A stretch of 64,000 nt of DNA, from the NCBI RefSeq assembly GCF_963576615.1, contig NC_088708.1, positions 46,673,196-46,737,195 on the forward strand, written 5' to 3'. The position numbers and the translations under genes are program-made. A model generated the notes under the pieces. It had not been told where the DNA came from, did no database searches, and was given only the letters and a program-made list of their open reading frames with translations. Numbering within the stretch: the first letter of the stretch is position 1; each line of letters opens with the position of its first letter. The DNA comes from Watersipora subatra (Eukaryota; Bryozoa; Gymnolaemata; Cheilostomatida; Watersiporidae). Of the stretch, positions 49,201-62,600 are shown in pieces.

Positions 49201-50646
49201 CCAAGACTTTCATTTAAAAGTTAGAATGGTAAATGTGGTATTTGTTGATTAAAGCACATAAATTACATAATTTTTTTATTGTATATTTCAATACATCAGA
49301 GTCTTGGCTTTCGAATGAGCTATTGTTTGCCATGGTGAGACAGACATTGGTTGGTGTTTATTGGATTTCCCCAGAGCTCTACCACGAAAAAGTTTACTGG
49401 CATAGTCTCGAAAATTGTGACGTCACAATTTTCATATTCGTTGTTGTGTGCTCTTACCGCTTATTTATCATCTACGAAAGTGACGATAATGACGCTAGTG
49501 GTAGGCGAAGGTAGGACAACTCCAGAGAACGAATGAAGATGACAAAGGAATCAGTGTCATTAGTTCTCCATGTACATATTATTTCTATGATAAGTACCTC
49601 AGACTCCAAAAACCATACTATATTTTCCCGATGATATTATGCACTAGCTCTTTATTTTTAATGCGATGTTAAGGGTGACGACTGAGACTAATTAATTTCA
49701 AGCATTGGTGATCTCATGAAAGTGCGATTGACATTTAGTCCTAGGGCCACGCAACCGCAGGTCATAATTTAATCGATGTGATTTCATTACCTTTATTAAC
49801 GACAGTAAATTTATTGAAGCATAATTAATTAATCCAGAACATGTGTTTGTATTGGTCGGGTGTTAGCACGATCGCGGGCATTGTTGATTATCTAGAATCT
49901 TAGTTTATTATTAACGCTCTCCGGGTTTAACAGCACCGAATGTCACAGAAAAACGCAGCCTCAATGGCAGCGAAAGGGATCGACGACCTAAGGCTAAATG
50001 AGAATTATGACGCCACATTTTGAGTACCTGAACCACGTGTTTTTTTTGCAGGACGTACTTTTGACACCCCGTTTTTCATAGTTCTATTATTCTTTGTGTA
50101 TTGAATATAGACTCATTCGAAAGCCAAAACTCTGATGTATTGAAATATATAATAAAAAAATTATGTAATTTATGTGCTTTAAATATAAATGCTCTGTGCA
50201 AAAACTTTTTTATTACCCGTGCAATACCGGTAATTCAGGTAGCTGTGCATATATCTATATATATATTTCTCAATGTTGGTGTGTATGTGTGTCCCTCTTG
50301 CTATAGCTATTAAAATCTTGGACTAAAGAATCTGTAAAACAGCAGATTTGATCTCGGTACTTCCCTTTCGCTAGTCGGGCATCTTTCTAACTAAACCATG
50401 CGAGCTTATAGATTCGCTAGGCAATATATGCCGCTATATTGGCGCAAATAGGCTACTGCTTTCGGTCATGACGCAAAGCGATGGCTCAACATCATAAGGG
50501 TAGCTCTTATTAGTAAGCTTACTCAAATTATCCATTGGAAAATTGCCAGGCTAATAACAAGTGGCAGGCAACCCTCAATACCTCTCATTGTTTATAAGCT
50601 TATTTTTTATAGCCGGGCAACGCCGGTTAGCACAGCTAGTAAGCTA

Positions 50647-50679
<33 letters not shown>

Positions 50680-53600
50680 GTATGTACATATACACATGTA
50701 TGTACATATACACATGTATATACATATACACATGTATATACATATACACCTGACGATATCTCATGGCGCATAGTGCTGCCTGCAGACTAGCAACTGATAA
50801 CTTTACAGCCAATGATATCGTCATGTCTTTAAAGTTACATAGACCTAGCTTTTCACTATTCCCCTGCTTACAGTCAGTATTCAAACTGTCCCTGATTGAT
50901 ATTTGTCTTCTTATAAATCAATGGTTGTGTTTCCTGTCATATATACTCTTGTGTCACAGTTTGATTCATGTTGCCAAATTGAACATCGATTGGGGTCTTG
51001 GTAGGCACAAGTTGAGTACTAACTTTATTCAAAAGCTTTCATATCTATCCCCTTACAGTGTTTGTATCCTGGTCATGGCAGCTCACTGCGTATTATTTCT
51101 CATTTGGTTGTTGCTAATTTGCTATTTGTTTTCTTTTACAAGGATCCACAGGCCAGCACAGATATAAACTCCAATGATGACGATCCTATGCCCCGTTATG
51201 ACATGACCAATGAGAACCGACATGGCACGAGGTGTGCTGGAGAGGTGGCGGCTGTAGCCAATAACACGAGGTGTAGTGTAGGCGTTGCCTACGATGCAAA
51301 GATTGGAGGTGAGTAGGGATGAAGTCCCTTTGTTTGTGTGATTGTTGTTCATGTATTTAGGGAGGCGGTGGGGAAACGCAATCTGCGATTTAAAAACAAA
51401 ACTGCCGAAGTGTTGATATTGGTTGGATGCTATAGTGGCATCTGTACGATTGAGCAGTTAAGACACTTGCCTAGATGTGTCAGCTGTTTGGTCTTCTGCA
51501 ACTACAGCTTGTCATGTTCTCTGATACCCCTTGTTAGATTGGTTGTCTGCTGGAATTTACTTATTTTTATAAGAAGTTATCAGTATTTTCTATAATTTGC
51601 GATTGTTTTTGGTGTTTGAGGTGATCTGACAGCCAGAATGTATCAAGATTAAAATTGACAAAACTTGATCGCAGTTAAAATGCTCCGAAGAAAAATACGT
51701 GTAAAATGACGTCACCAGTTGTGATTGTTGCTATAGTTGATATCGGCTATTGCGTTCAAGTTGCAGCGTTACACGTCTCTATTCTGTCGGTCTCTTTGCA
51801 GCTATAGACATCATAATCACACTTTCGCGTGATCTGAGCATTTGAACTGCGACCAAGTTTTGTCAATTGTAATCTTAAAACATCCTATCAGTCAGATCAC
51901 CTCAAATATCAAAAACAACCTCAAATGATAGAAACATACTTTCAGATAAAATCTACTAAAGTTTTGTTCAGGTCATCTTTAATTGTCATGTTAGGCTGTT
52001 GCATTTGGAGTTGCTCTCTTTTGATTTTACGTAGTTGCATTTACCACAGCATGTTAGCACTTTGGAAGCTATAAAATTGACTGCCTGCAGACACATGGTA
52101 AAGTTTGATGTTTTGCATTCATATTACTTCATTCCATTACTAGGCAGCTATATGCTACCATAAGCTCCCAAGAAAGATCTTTTTGTGCTCATATTTTACT
52201 AGCTCTCCTACTACACGGTAACTTATGACGTAGCCATAATGACTTGCTGTACACAAGTAGTTTATCCTTGACTGTAGACAAGTGAGTTACTGATTCATGT
52301 TTCTGCAGGGATTCGTATGTTAGACGGAAGTGTAACGGACTCAGTTGAAGCATCTTCTCTCTCTTTCAACCCTCAGCATATCGACATCTACTCGTCTAGC
52401 TGGGGTCCTGATGATAATGGTCGTACTGTCGATGGTCCCGGCAAACTTGCTAAGAAAGCATTTGTAGATGGAGTCGAGAAGGTAAATTGTGATTCATCTA
52501 CATACACATACTACAATGCAAACATAGCCCACAATCTTTTTTTTACTATTTCACTGCGGGTAGTGGGGGTTACTAGTACTGAACAAGGAGAAAATGTAAA
52601 ACCAGGCTTACACTAAGCTATTTTTGAGAGTGTACAATCTCAAATCCTGTAAAACATTTTATTTCATATAAACAAACACATATACGAAGTACAGTGGTAG
52701 CTTAGTGAAACACGCCCATACTCATTCTGTCGTGAGTGATACACACGACACTTTCATTCTGCCACGATTCAGTGTTTCTATTTGGATGTGAAACACCATT
52801 GCGGTGCACCATCTTTGTACCATGGAAATTTCCTTAGCGGCCAATGGTGTCACACTTGTGAATGCATGTAGTTTTCCTTTCTTGCTGCTTCATAAGGCGT
52901 CGCACAACCATCGCTCTACGATAGCGCCCTATTAGAACATGATCTGCTCGTCGGCCCAACATAGCGCTCCGGCCCTGCTGCACCCAGGTGTCTCTGCGCT
53001 ATCACAGTATGAAACTTAGCAATGTTTTTACCTGCTGTGTTAGCAGTTATTCTCAGTCATCCATTTGTGCTTTGATGATGCTAATGTGTCACACTAGGTT
53101 GCTCAATAGCGATACGCGAGGTCACACATGTTAGTATTACCGAAGTCCCACATGTTAGTATTACCGAAGTCCCACATGTTAGTATTACCGAAGTCCCACA
53201 TGTTAGTATTACCGAAGTCACACATGTTAGTATTACCGAAGTCCCACATGTTAGTATTACCGAAGTCCCACATGTTAGTATTACCGAAGTCCCACATGTT
53301 AGTATTACCGAAGTCCCACATGTTAGTATTACCGAAGTCCCACATGTTAGTATTACCGAAGTCACACATGTTAGTATTACCGAAGTCCCACATGTTAGTA
53401 TTACCGAAGTCCCACATGTTAGTATTACCGAAGTCCCACATGTTAGTATTACCGAAGTCCCACATGTTAGTATTACCGAAGTCCCACATGTTAGTATTAC
53501 CGAAGTCCCACATGTTAGTATTACCGAAGTCCCACATGTTAGTATTACCGAAGTCCCACATGTTAGTATTACCGAAGTCCCACATGTTAGTATTACCGAA

Positions 53601-56600
53601 GTCCCACATGTTAGTATTACCGAAGTCCCACATGTTAGTATTACCGAAGTCCCACATGTTAGTATTACCGAAGTCCCACATGTTAGTATTACCGAAGTCC
53701 CACATGTTAGTATTACCGAAGTCCCACATGTTAGTATTACCGAAGTCCCACATGTTAGTATTACCGAAGTCCCACATGTTAGTATTACCGAAGTCCCACA
53801 TGTTAGTATTACCGAAGTCCCACATGTTAGTATTACCGAAGTCCCACATGTTAGTATTACCGAAGTCCCACATGTTAGTATTACCGAAGTCCCACATGTT
53901 AGTATTACCGAAGTCCCACATGTTAGTATTACCGAAGTCCCACATGTTAGTATTACCGAAGTCCCACATGTTAGTATTACCGAAGTCCCACATGTTAGTA
54001 TTACCGAAGTCCCACATGTTAGTATTACCGAAGTCCCACATGTTAGTATTACCGAAGTCCCACATGTTAGTATTACCGAAGTCCCACATGTTAGTATTAC
54101 CGAAGTCCCACATGTTAGTATTACCGAAGACTGTTTCAGTGAGTTTGTAGATAAACTTTAATTGAAAATTATTTTTCTCAATTGAGTCCTACTAGCCAAA
54201 GGGAAAAGCAAACAAATCACGCAGTATAAATCACACATTGCAAATCATGCCTTATGTAAACAAGTGCGTCAATTTTTATAATAGATAACAGTTGCGTATC
54301 CAACATACGGTAATATGAGGTAAACACGCCTTCATGTGTTTTTAAAACTCTAATCTAATGTTAAATCTAACTTTAATCTTAAACTCTAATCTTATAGTCA
54401 CTCAAGTTGATAGTCTAGAGTAATTATAAACTGGTCACTTTAGTTTATAATTCATGATAATTATAATCTACAGGATCATCTCTAGTTTCTAATTATTTAG
54501 TAATACTCTGACTCTAATCATTAGAGTCTATAGTCAGATTCTCTAACTATAGCCTGATGATCTATAATTAGAGATTATAGTCAGATTATCTAACTATAGC
54601 CTGATGATCTGTAATTAGATTATAGTCAGATTTTCTAACTATAGCCTGATGATCTATAACTAGAGATTATAGTCAGATTCTCTAACTATAGCCTGATGAT
54701 CTATTATTAGAGATATTAATAATAATCTCTAATGTATAAATCTAAGATCTGGTGAGTTACATCTCTAGACACCAACTAGAGATCTAATATGGTATCGCTA
54801 ATAGTGTTATACCAAAAGTCATAGTAACTGAATTCAGGAAGTATTGCAAAATATAGCGGTTGGCAGAAAATGGCAGAGGTTTAATGATGGCAGTATGCGA
54901 CAGGTGTTGAAAGAAATATTTTTGCTCGAATGATGTCAGCGGAAGGTTTCAGCCTCAATCAAAGGAATCTCAACGAGGTTGAAAAACATCTCAATAAAAA
55001 GGGCAAAGGGCATGTTTTTGTAACAGGTGGTGTGTGTTTTTGTGTACTGTGTGAAGTTTTTGACAGAAGATTCTAGATGCCTTTCTTGAAGTGCAACTCC
55101 TCAATTATCTGCTGCCCGCTAACAACTGTGAAACCCCAAGCTAATCAGAAACATAAAAAAACATTATGATACTGTTTACGAAAAACAAATCGTCAGTAAA
55201 AGGCATTCAATTGGCAGCGTCATATTTCGACAGTGGTTTGCTCCTGATACTGGAATACATTGACGTTTTTGTTTTAGCTGACGTACGTACTTGAGATGGC
55301 AGCATGCCAGAATGCAGTTTTGAGTAGAGCTCTTGCTTAAGTTCACCATGATTCTTGTGACAGCAAAATATGGCTGTTCTCAAGTTTTTTCTAGCAGGTT
55401 TATTAAGAGAAAAACCAACTGCTTGTAAAGTTATTTGATTATCTGTAAATGTGATTAGAAGGAAGTGCTTGGTTGCACTGAGTGCTATAACTGGGAGGCA
55501 GATGACTAGGCACGAGGTGAACAAGAGTTTATTTGCGTGAAATTTAGTTAGAAGCCTGGATAAGGCTTGGTTAAGTAGAGAAATATTTTTTAAGTTTCTG
55601 TTTCTGCACAAAAAGCGAGAAACGTTTGCATTTGTACATGTTGTGGAATTAATTGGTGTATCTTGAAGGATTTTTATGTTGCCCTGTTACAGTTTGTAAT
55701 TTGACAAGTCTTGCGACATAGCAACATAACATTTTAAATTTTTTTCTATATTCTTTAGTTTATATCGCATGTATAAGTTTTTATAAGTTTATCTCTTGCA
55801 TCCAACTGCAGGCAGTGATAGGATATAGATCAGTGGTCGACATGACATCTCTTCATTTTTATTTGCAATCTGGTTAGTCTATACCGGTATATTGGTTGCT
55901 TTCTGAAAAGTTGAGAGCCCTCAACATGTGCACTTCTCAGCATTCTTTGCTCACTCAAATCAGTCTGTAAGCTGTCACTGTTTGGCTCAACTGTAGGGTC
56001 GAGGAGGCAAAGGAAATATCTACATGTGGGCATCGGGTAATGGCGGCATGCACTATGATTCTTGTGCATGCGACGGTTATACTAATAGTATCTACACGCT
56101 GTCCGTCAGCAGCGTGTCTGAGCACAATTATCCTCCATGGTACCTGGAACAGTGCGCCTCCACCATAGCGTCTACCTATAGCAGTGGAGCCTCTGGTTCT
56201 GAAAAGCAGGTAATTGTTCTAGAATGTTCTTGAAGGGAAATTTAATCTGGTTATCTTTTTTTGCATTCTGGAATCTTCTGCGAATGTCAATTTATAATAA
56301 AATACCAGACGATGTATCCTAAGACTTGACTATATGTTGCATATACAGCATGCATGTTGGCTTGACTAGGAGTTGTCATACACTGGTGTATGCATTTCAT
56401 CTGTCATAAGATCAAACCGCTATAGACATAACTTTCTGTTGTCAGCAATAATTGTTACATCATGTAACTATTAAGTCAGAGAACTGGTGATGTCATTCAT
56501 AACTAAATGCTCATAGAACAATTCTAAGCAAAGCGATAATACTGTAGCTGGAGTTCCTAGTTTTTGAGATATCAGTAAACAGTTGCTCATTTCGATGGCG

Positions 56601-59600
56601 TCAATTTTAAGAGTTTGTTGGCACTTCTTTGGCGAGAAAGGACGCTGGCAAAATAAGATTCTCACCATCCTCTTTTGTAGATAGTGACTACAGACCTAAG
56701 GAAATCGTGTACCAAGACTCACACAGGTACCTCTGCATCAGCTCCTCTTGCTGCCGGTCTCGTGGCTGTCATGTTAGAAGCTAAGTAAGTACACCCATCG
56801 CCATGACTCTGCAATGTTACCGTGTCAATGCTTATCTACCTAATCATTGGATGCAACTGAATGTAGGTCACCTGTTGTAATCTAGTGCGCTTATGCATAT
56901 AAACAACAAACTTATTTGTAACAGACATAAGGATTTAGATACATGTGTTAGGATACTTAGGATACTGTGTACATACATCAATATCAAAAGCATCGTTTTT
57001 TCTTGTTGAAGGAGGTATAACAACATTATACTGTAATTATTTTTTCACATTTTGGTATGTTTTAACAAAATGTGATTTGCCTTCCTTGGTCTGCTCTGCA
57101 CTCTGTTATTCAAATCCTGCTAAATGTACATTTTCTATTCTTTCTGTCAAGTACTCCATACAAGAATTCGTAACAAAAAGAATTAAAAAGTAATAGATTT
57201 TTTCATATTTCTAGTGCAGATAGAAATTGGAGATCTTTTAGTAATATCTAATATGCTTGGTATAAAACAATAGCTGTATGATGTTACTTATCTTAATAGA
57301 CAGGAGACTGTCACCTAACAAGCTGAAGTTCCTAAGTAACGCGGGTCCACAAAATGCCGTCGACCCATTATGTTAGTGTAGATCACGTAAATTAGATTAG
57401 GCTATTTTCAACAACGCCCTGCAAAGGTCTAACATAATCTTTGCTATAGTAGGAGCCGTGTCCGTTTGTCCGAAACCACAGTTAATGGTTCAAAAAGGAT
57501 TGCTATAAATGGGATTCGAACTCACGATAATCAGTTTGGTACATTGGCATTCCAACACATGCACTAACCATCCGCTTTCCAGCATATCCGAGTAATTGTG
57601 CACAGATAGGTATTCTCTGTGCTTTTTCGGCACAGTTCACGATCTCCCACAGCACACGAGACTGCTATGATACCTGTATTAAATAATGAGCTGCACATAG
57701 TATAAACTTTCATTAACCAGTCAGCTTGCTAGCTAAGTAGTCAATAATCTGGTTTGCGTTTGATCTGTGCAGCTGCGGGTGTGATTATAAATTGTTCCGA
57801 AATCATTATTTACTAAAATATATTTGTCTATGCTGGAATGAGTTTCAAAGAATGCATGAATTTTGTCACTCCTTCTGCAGAGTGTGTCTCAAAGATATGT
57901 TTTATTGTGGATGAGAAGTTAGTTACTCTCCTAGAGCTTGATAGGAATTTAGCTATTTTTAAAAGGTCAATCATTGTCCAGAATTAATCTTCTTCGAAAT
58001 GCATGCCTTGCATTCTAATAGTTTATGTTGGACCAGCATATAAATTATGGTTTATACTGGAGTCTAACGTTAACCAACACGCAAGATATCCGATGTGTTT
58101 AAGTGAAATGCGTCCAACTTCTATGTTTTTACAGTCCTAAAATGACATGGAGAGATGTGCAATACGTTACCTTGGCATCTGCCAACCCAGAACCTGTCCT
58201 TAGTCAAGGAGGCTTTCAGACTAATGGCGTTGGAAGGAAATGTAAGTAATACAATCAGCTGTGATTAGGTGTATTTAAACTTAGTTTATCCTGTGTTAAA
58301 ACTAACGAGAACCATTGGTTGTTCCCCAAACTTAAATTGGCTACAGAGTCTTTCAATGAATATCTAAATCTCTGTGGAAAATTATTGCTATTTTATGGTT
58401 CAGAGTAAAAACTGAGTGCGACATTATTGCATCTTAGCTACATGTTTATGAGCTTGTTGAAGCTCTTTATAAAACCACAATCAGGTGTCTGCAGTGCTCA
58501 AATAGCTAAGATTATATAAGAAAATTGACTTTAGTTAGGCATTGAAAAGATATGTCTGCTGTATGATTTGAACTTGTAATAGCTATTATAAGTATAGCCT
58601 TGCTAGGAGTACAGCAGTTTTTATAGCTTTATTTCATAGTATTAAGTTGAGTAAATAAATAGAAAAAGTGAAAGGAATCCTATTAATGCCATAATTAATA
58701 TATTATAATTATATTAACAATCAGATTGCAAATCAATATTGCAAATCTCAGAAGCCAAGCTTCTGAGATTTGCAATACAATCTCTCTGTAGAAACACAAA
58801 AACTCTAATGTACATTTAGATTGATGAACCTTAGTCCTTGACACAATGTTGTGTTTTCATGCTGTGACAACAGCCAATGAACAAGCACAGATATGTTAGT
58901 GATATGGTGTTATATAGCTGGTTTCAACTGAATGAACTGTCTTCATTTTACACGCTTATATGATCAAACCAACAGAGTTACAGAGAAATAAGCCTAATAC
59001 TGTACTAGACATCTTTTGATATCTAATAGAGTTTATTCCTTGCTCAAGGTTACATGGTTTTGTAATTGATGTTTGACTAATTACTCATACCAGTTTCATA
59101 TTAAGAGGGTTATCTTCACATGTGTATTCCATGTTAAAATTCTTTTTAGAAGAATTAAATGTTATTATTATATATAATTATACATTGTTAATATTTAATT
59201 ATTAATTTATTATTAATTAGGGTTAGTATTATATTAAATATTAATACATAATTACATATAATGATATGCATCTGCCTTATTTAAGGAATATTGTTATTTC
59301 TGACTGTCTAAATTACATTCTAATTACCTATATTAATAATAAATGTATCAACTCATTCATTGTGTCTGTCGTGTGTACATTTCAAGTGTGAAATAATTAA
59401 TGTTTATTTTTTATTGTTCGCCAAATTATATATACTTTTGTGAGGAACGATGAATGGTCAGAAAATTGAAGACAGGGTGTCGATGCTATCAACTGATATA
59501 GAAACGGGTAACATAGCTAAACCTTGCATAAGAGGAAAGTGTGAGTTTTGTTGTTGAACCATTGTACTGTAGATAGCCACAAGTTCGGATACGGCCTCAT

Positions 59601-62600
59601 GGATTGTGCAAAGATGGCTGACACCGCCAAGGATTGGGTGACCGCCCCTCCTCAGTTAATAAAACATCTTCCAAAGGAGTATCCTGACAAGTGAGTGCAG
59701 ATCAATTTCCCTCTTAGTGAAGAGCTTACTTGAATCTACAGCGCGATAATTAAGTTATTACGTTATTGTTTATTAATTTGTTATATTTTAAAAAAATGAA
59801 AACCTTTCTGCCTAGATGCCAAATTGCACTAGCGATCTCTGATTTGTGTTTCGATTTTTGGAAGTCATTTCTTTTGTTTGGGTAAAGTATTTTTGGTAAA
59901 AAAAGTGAGAATGCTTTATGAGATATTAAGGGTGCATGTAAATTACAGAGACTTAAGGTCGAAATACACTCAGGAGATAAAGGTAGATAAATGTTCCTGG
60001 GGCGACAATGGCTGCATTCGCTATCTGGAGCATGTACAGATTGTCCTCAACATCAGCTCAGTGCGAAGAGGACGACTTTCTGTGAGTTGTTTCTTCAGTA
60101 CCTAGTGATGTGATGACTGCCTGTGAGTATGTGAACTGGTCACTTAGTAGTCACCAGAGAGTGTGTGAACTGGTCACTTAGTAGTGACCAGAGAGTGTGT
60201 GAGCTGGTCACTTAGTAGTCACCAGAGAGTGTGTGAACTGGTCACTTAGTAGTCACCAGAGAGTATGTGAACTGATCACTTTGTAGTCACCAGAGAGTGT
60301 GTGAACTGGTCACTTAGTAGTCACCAGAGAGTATGTGAACTGGTCACTTAGTAGTCACCAGAGAGTATGTGAACTGATCACTTTGTAGTCACCAGAGAGT
60401 ATGTTAACTGGTCACTTAGTAGTCATCAGAGAGTATGTGAATTAGCTGCATCTGTTCTGTTCATTATTTGCAAGGTTAAGCTGAAAAGCCCAGCTGGTAC
60501 GGAATCGACAGTTCTGCCTACTAGGTCATCTGACAGCTCTTCTGCTGGCTTCAAAGAGTGGCCTTTCATGTCTGTTCATTTTTGGGGAGAGAATCCAGCC
60601 GGTGCATGGCAGTTGGAGGTTACTAATGGTGACCAAGCGGGTAGGAATATGTTAATTGGTTAGGTGAATAGGCTATGCCCCTACTGCTGTTGCTGCCAAA
60701 AGAGTGTGTCTATGGTTCTATGTTAGAGTTTAATCTAGTGCATCGCTACTATGATGTCACCTGTTGACATTGGAAATATCTACAACTTCCTGTATTACTA
60801 CATAGTTGTCAAAAATTCATTGCCAGTTGGCTGTGATAGCCTGTTTTACTTCCTTCAGTGCTGTCTGCTAATCTTCATTGCTGGTTACTTACTGATTACT
60901 GGCAACCCAATTGTATACTCTGTAAATATGATGAACAGTCATGCGATTTCCACTTGTCTCAACCCATGCTATTCTTCAGGAAAAATTACCTACTATCAGC
61001 TTGTTCTTTATGGAGTGTCAGCAAATCCATTTGATAAGAACAGAAAGCAGACACTACCCGTAGAGTGTCATGTCACCTGTGCCACCAGCAGCTCATTACA
61101 ACTCTCCTGCTCAGGCTCCGGAGCTGACCAATGTAAGGCCTGCAAGCCTGATCTCTACCAACAGGAGGACACTAAGTAGGAGAGCTTATATCTTTTGTTC
61201 TTTGCTCGCTAACACTTGCTGGCACATGTCACTGTAGGTGTCATTTATAACTTTAGACCTTCTGTGTGGCAATATATTTTATAGTCAAGCCAGCAGCTAC
61301 AGTAAACACTAGTAAGAAAATGCAAACTTTTTTTCATTTTTGTAACACTCATTTTTACAATAATATAGCTTTAGATTACAGAGATTCTGTCTGAACTTCA
61401 AACCATTTTTTTCGCAAAAAGATAAGTGCTGACAACTCCAATTATTTTGATTAAGTCTAAGCCAGTTGATTATTTATGCATAACATTTTTAAATGAGTTG
61501 TTAGGGAAAACTGAATTATCTTCATTTTTCTCTGCAGTCTCTGTGTGGAAAGCTGTGAGGATGGCTATTACATACAAGTAGATGACGATGTACACATGTG
61601 TAAGAGATGCTTCCGGCAATGCAAGACCTGTGCAGGAGGGGGCATAGATATGTGTACTTCTTGCACAGATGACTTCCTCTTGGACAATGAAGGCCACTGC
61701 GTCGAGGAGTGCCCGTCTGGCTATTTCGCAAGTGAGATATACATATTTATTGTTTGGCAGGCTTTATGAGGTGAAAGGACTTCTCTCATCAAACCTACCA
61801 CACATTAAACACGCTACAATCCCTAAATTCATGCTCATGCGGTCAGAAAATCATCTTCACGTTAATTTGGCTTTTTAAACAATTTGTTCTAACACTAATC
61901 TAAACTCTCCTAGAGCAGCGGGTTTAGTGCAGTATTCGCTTAGCTGAAGGTCATCAAGGTGAAGGTTTTATTGCAGATAAAAACATTTAGTCGCAGTAGA
62001 ACATAAACGACAACAGTACCATATTATTTAGTGTACATTTGCTATGAGACATGCTGTGGTGTGCTAAACAAACTGGACCCCTTTCATGGTGAACTAAAGC
62101 TTTCATTTACAACATTGTTACTCATTGTAAATATAGTTACTAACCATAAATTATATATTAAATTATATAGTAAATTAGTCTTCGTTTTCAAATCCTGATT
62201 TCAAATAATTATGTAGACTAAACAGCTGCAAAATCATGTTTTGAATGATTATGTAGGCTAAATTCTGAACATTTTATATTTTTAGTAGTTGAAGATTACA
62301 ATATGTACAGATATGATCACATCATGTACAGATATGATCACACCATGTACAGATATGATCACACCATGTACAGATATGATCACACCATGTACAGATATGA
62401 TCACACCACAGACATTCTTATTATATTATATTTGCTTATTTCATCTCATATACACGTATATGAGATGAAATAAGCAAATAAAAACACTATTAAAAATTTA
62501 CCATGAGCTTTAATTGCTGGCCTCAAGTATATTTGTGATATCTGTATGAATACGTAAGATCAATTCCTTTACTGATAATAAATTGTGGGTGTTGACTGTC

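Noticed and set aside
53103-54150. Long open frames on both strands (MLVLPKSH or MWDFGNTN repeated about 40 times)
   Set aside because: They are by-products of a 24-bp satellite without stop codons, lying inside a convertase intron.
57301-57375. Short plus-strand peptide [20 protein letters not shown] after an acceptor-like tagacag
   Set aside because: It does not join convertase exon 8 in frame, and exon 9 at 58135 completes the protein as expected.
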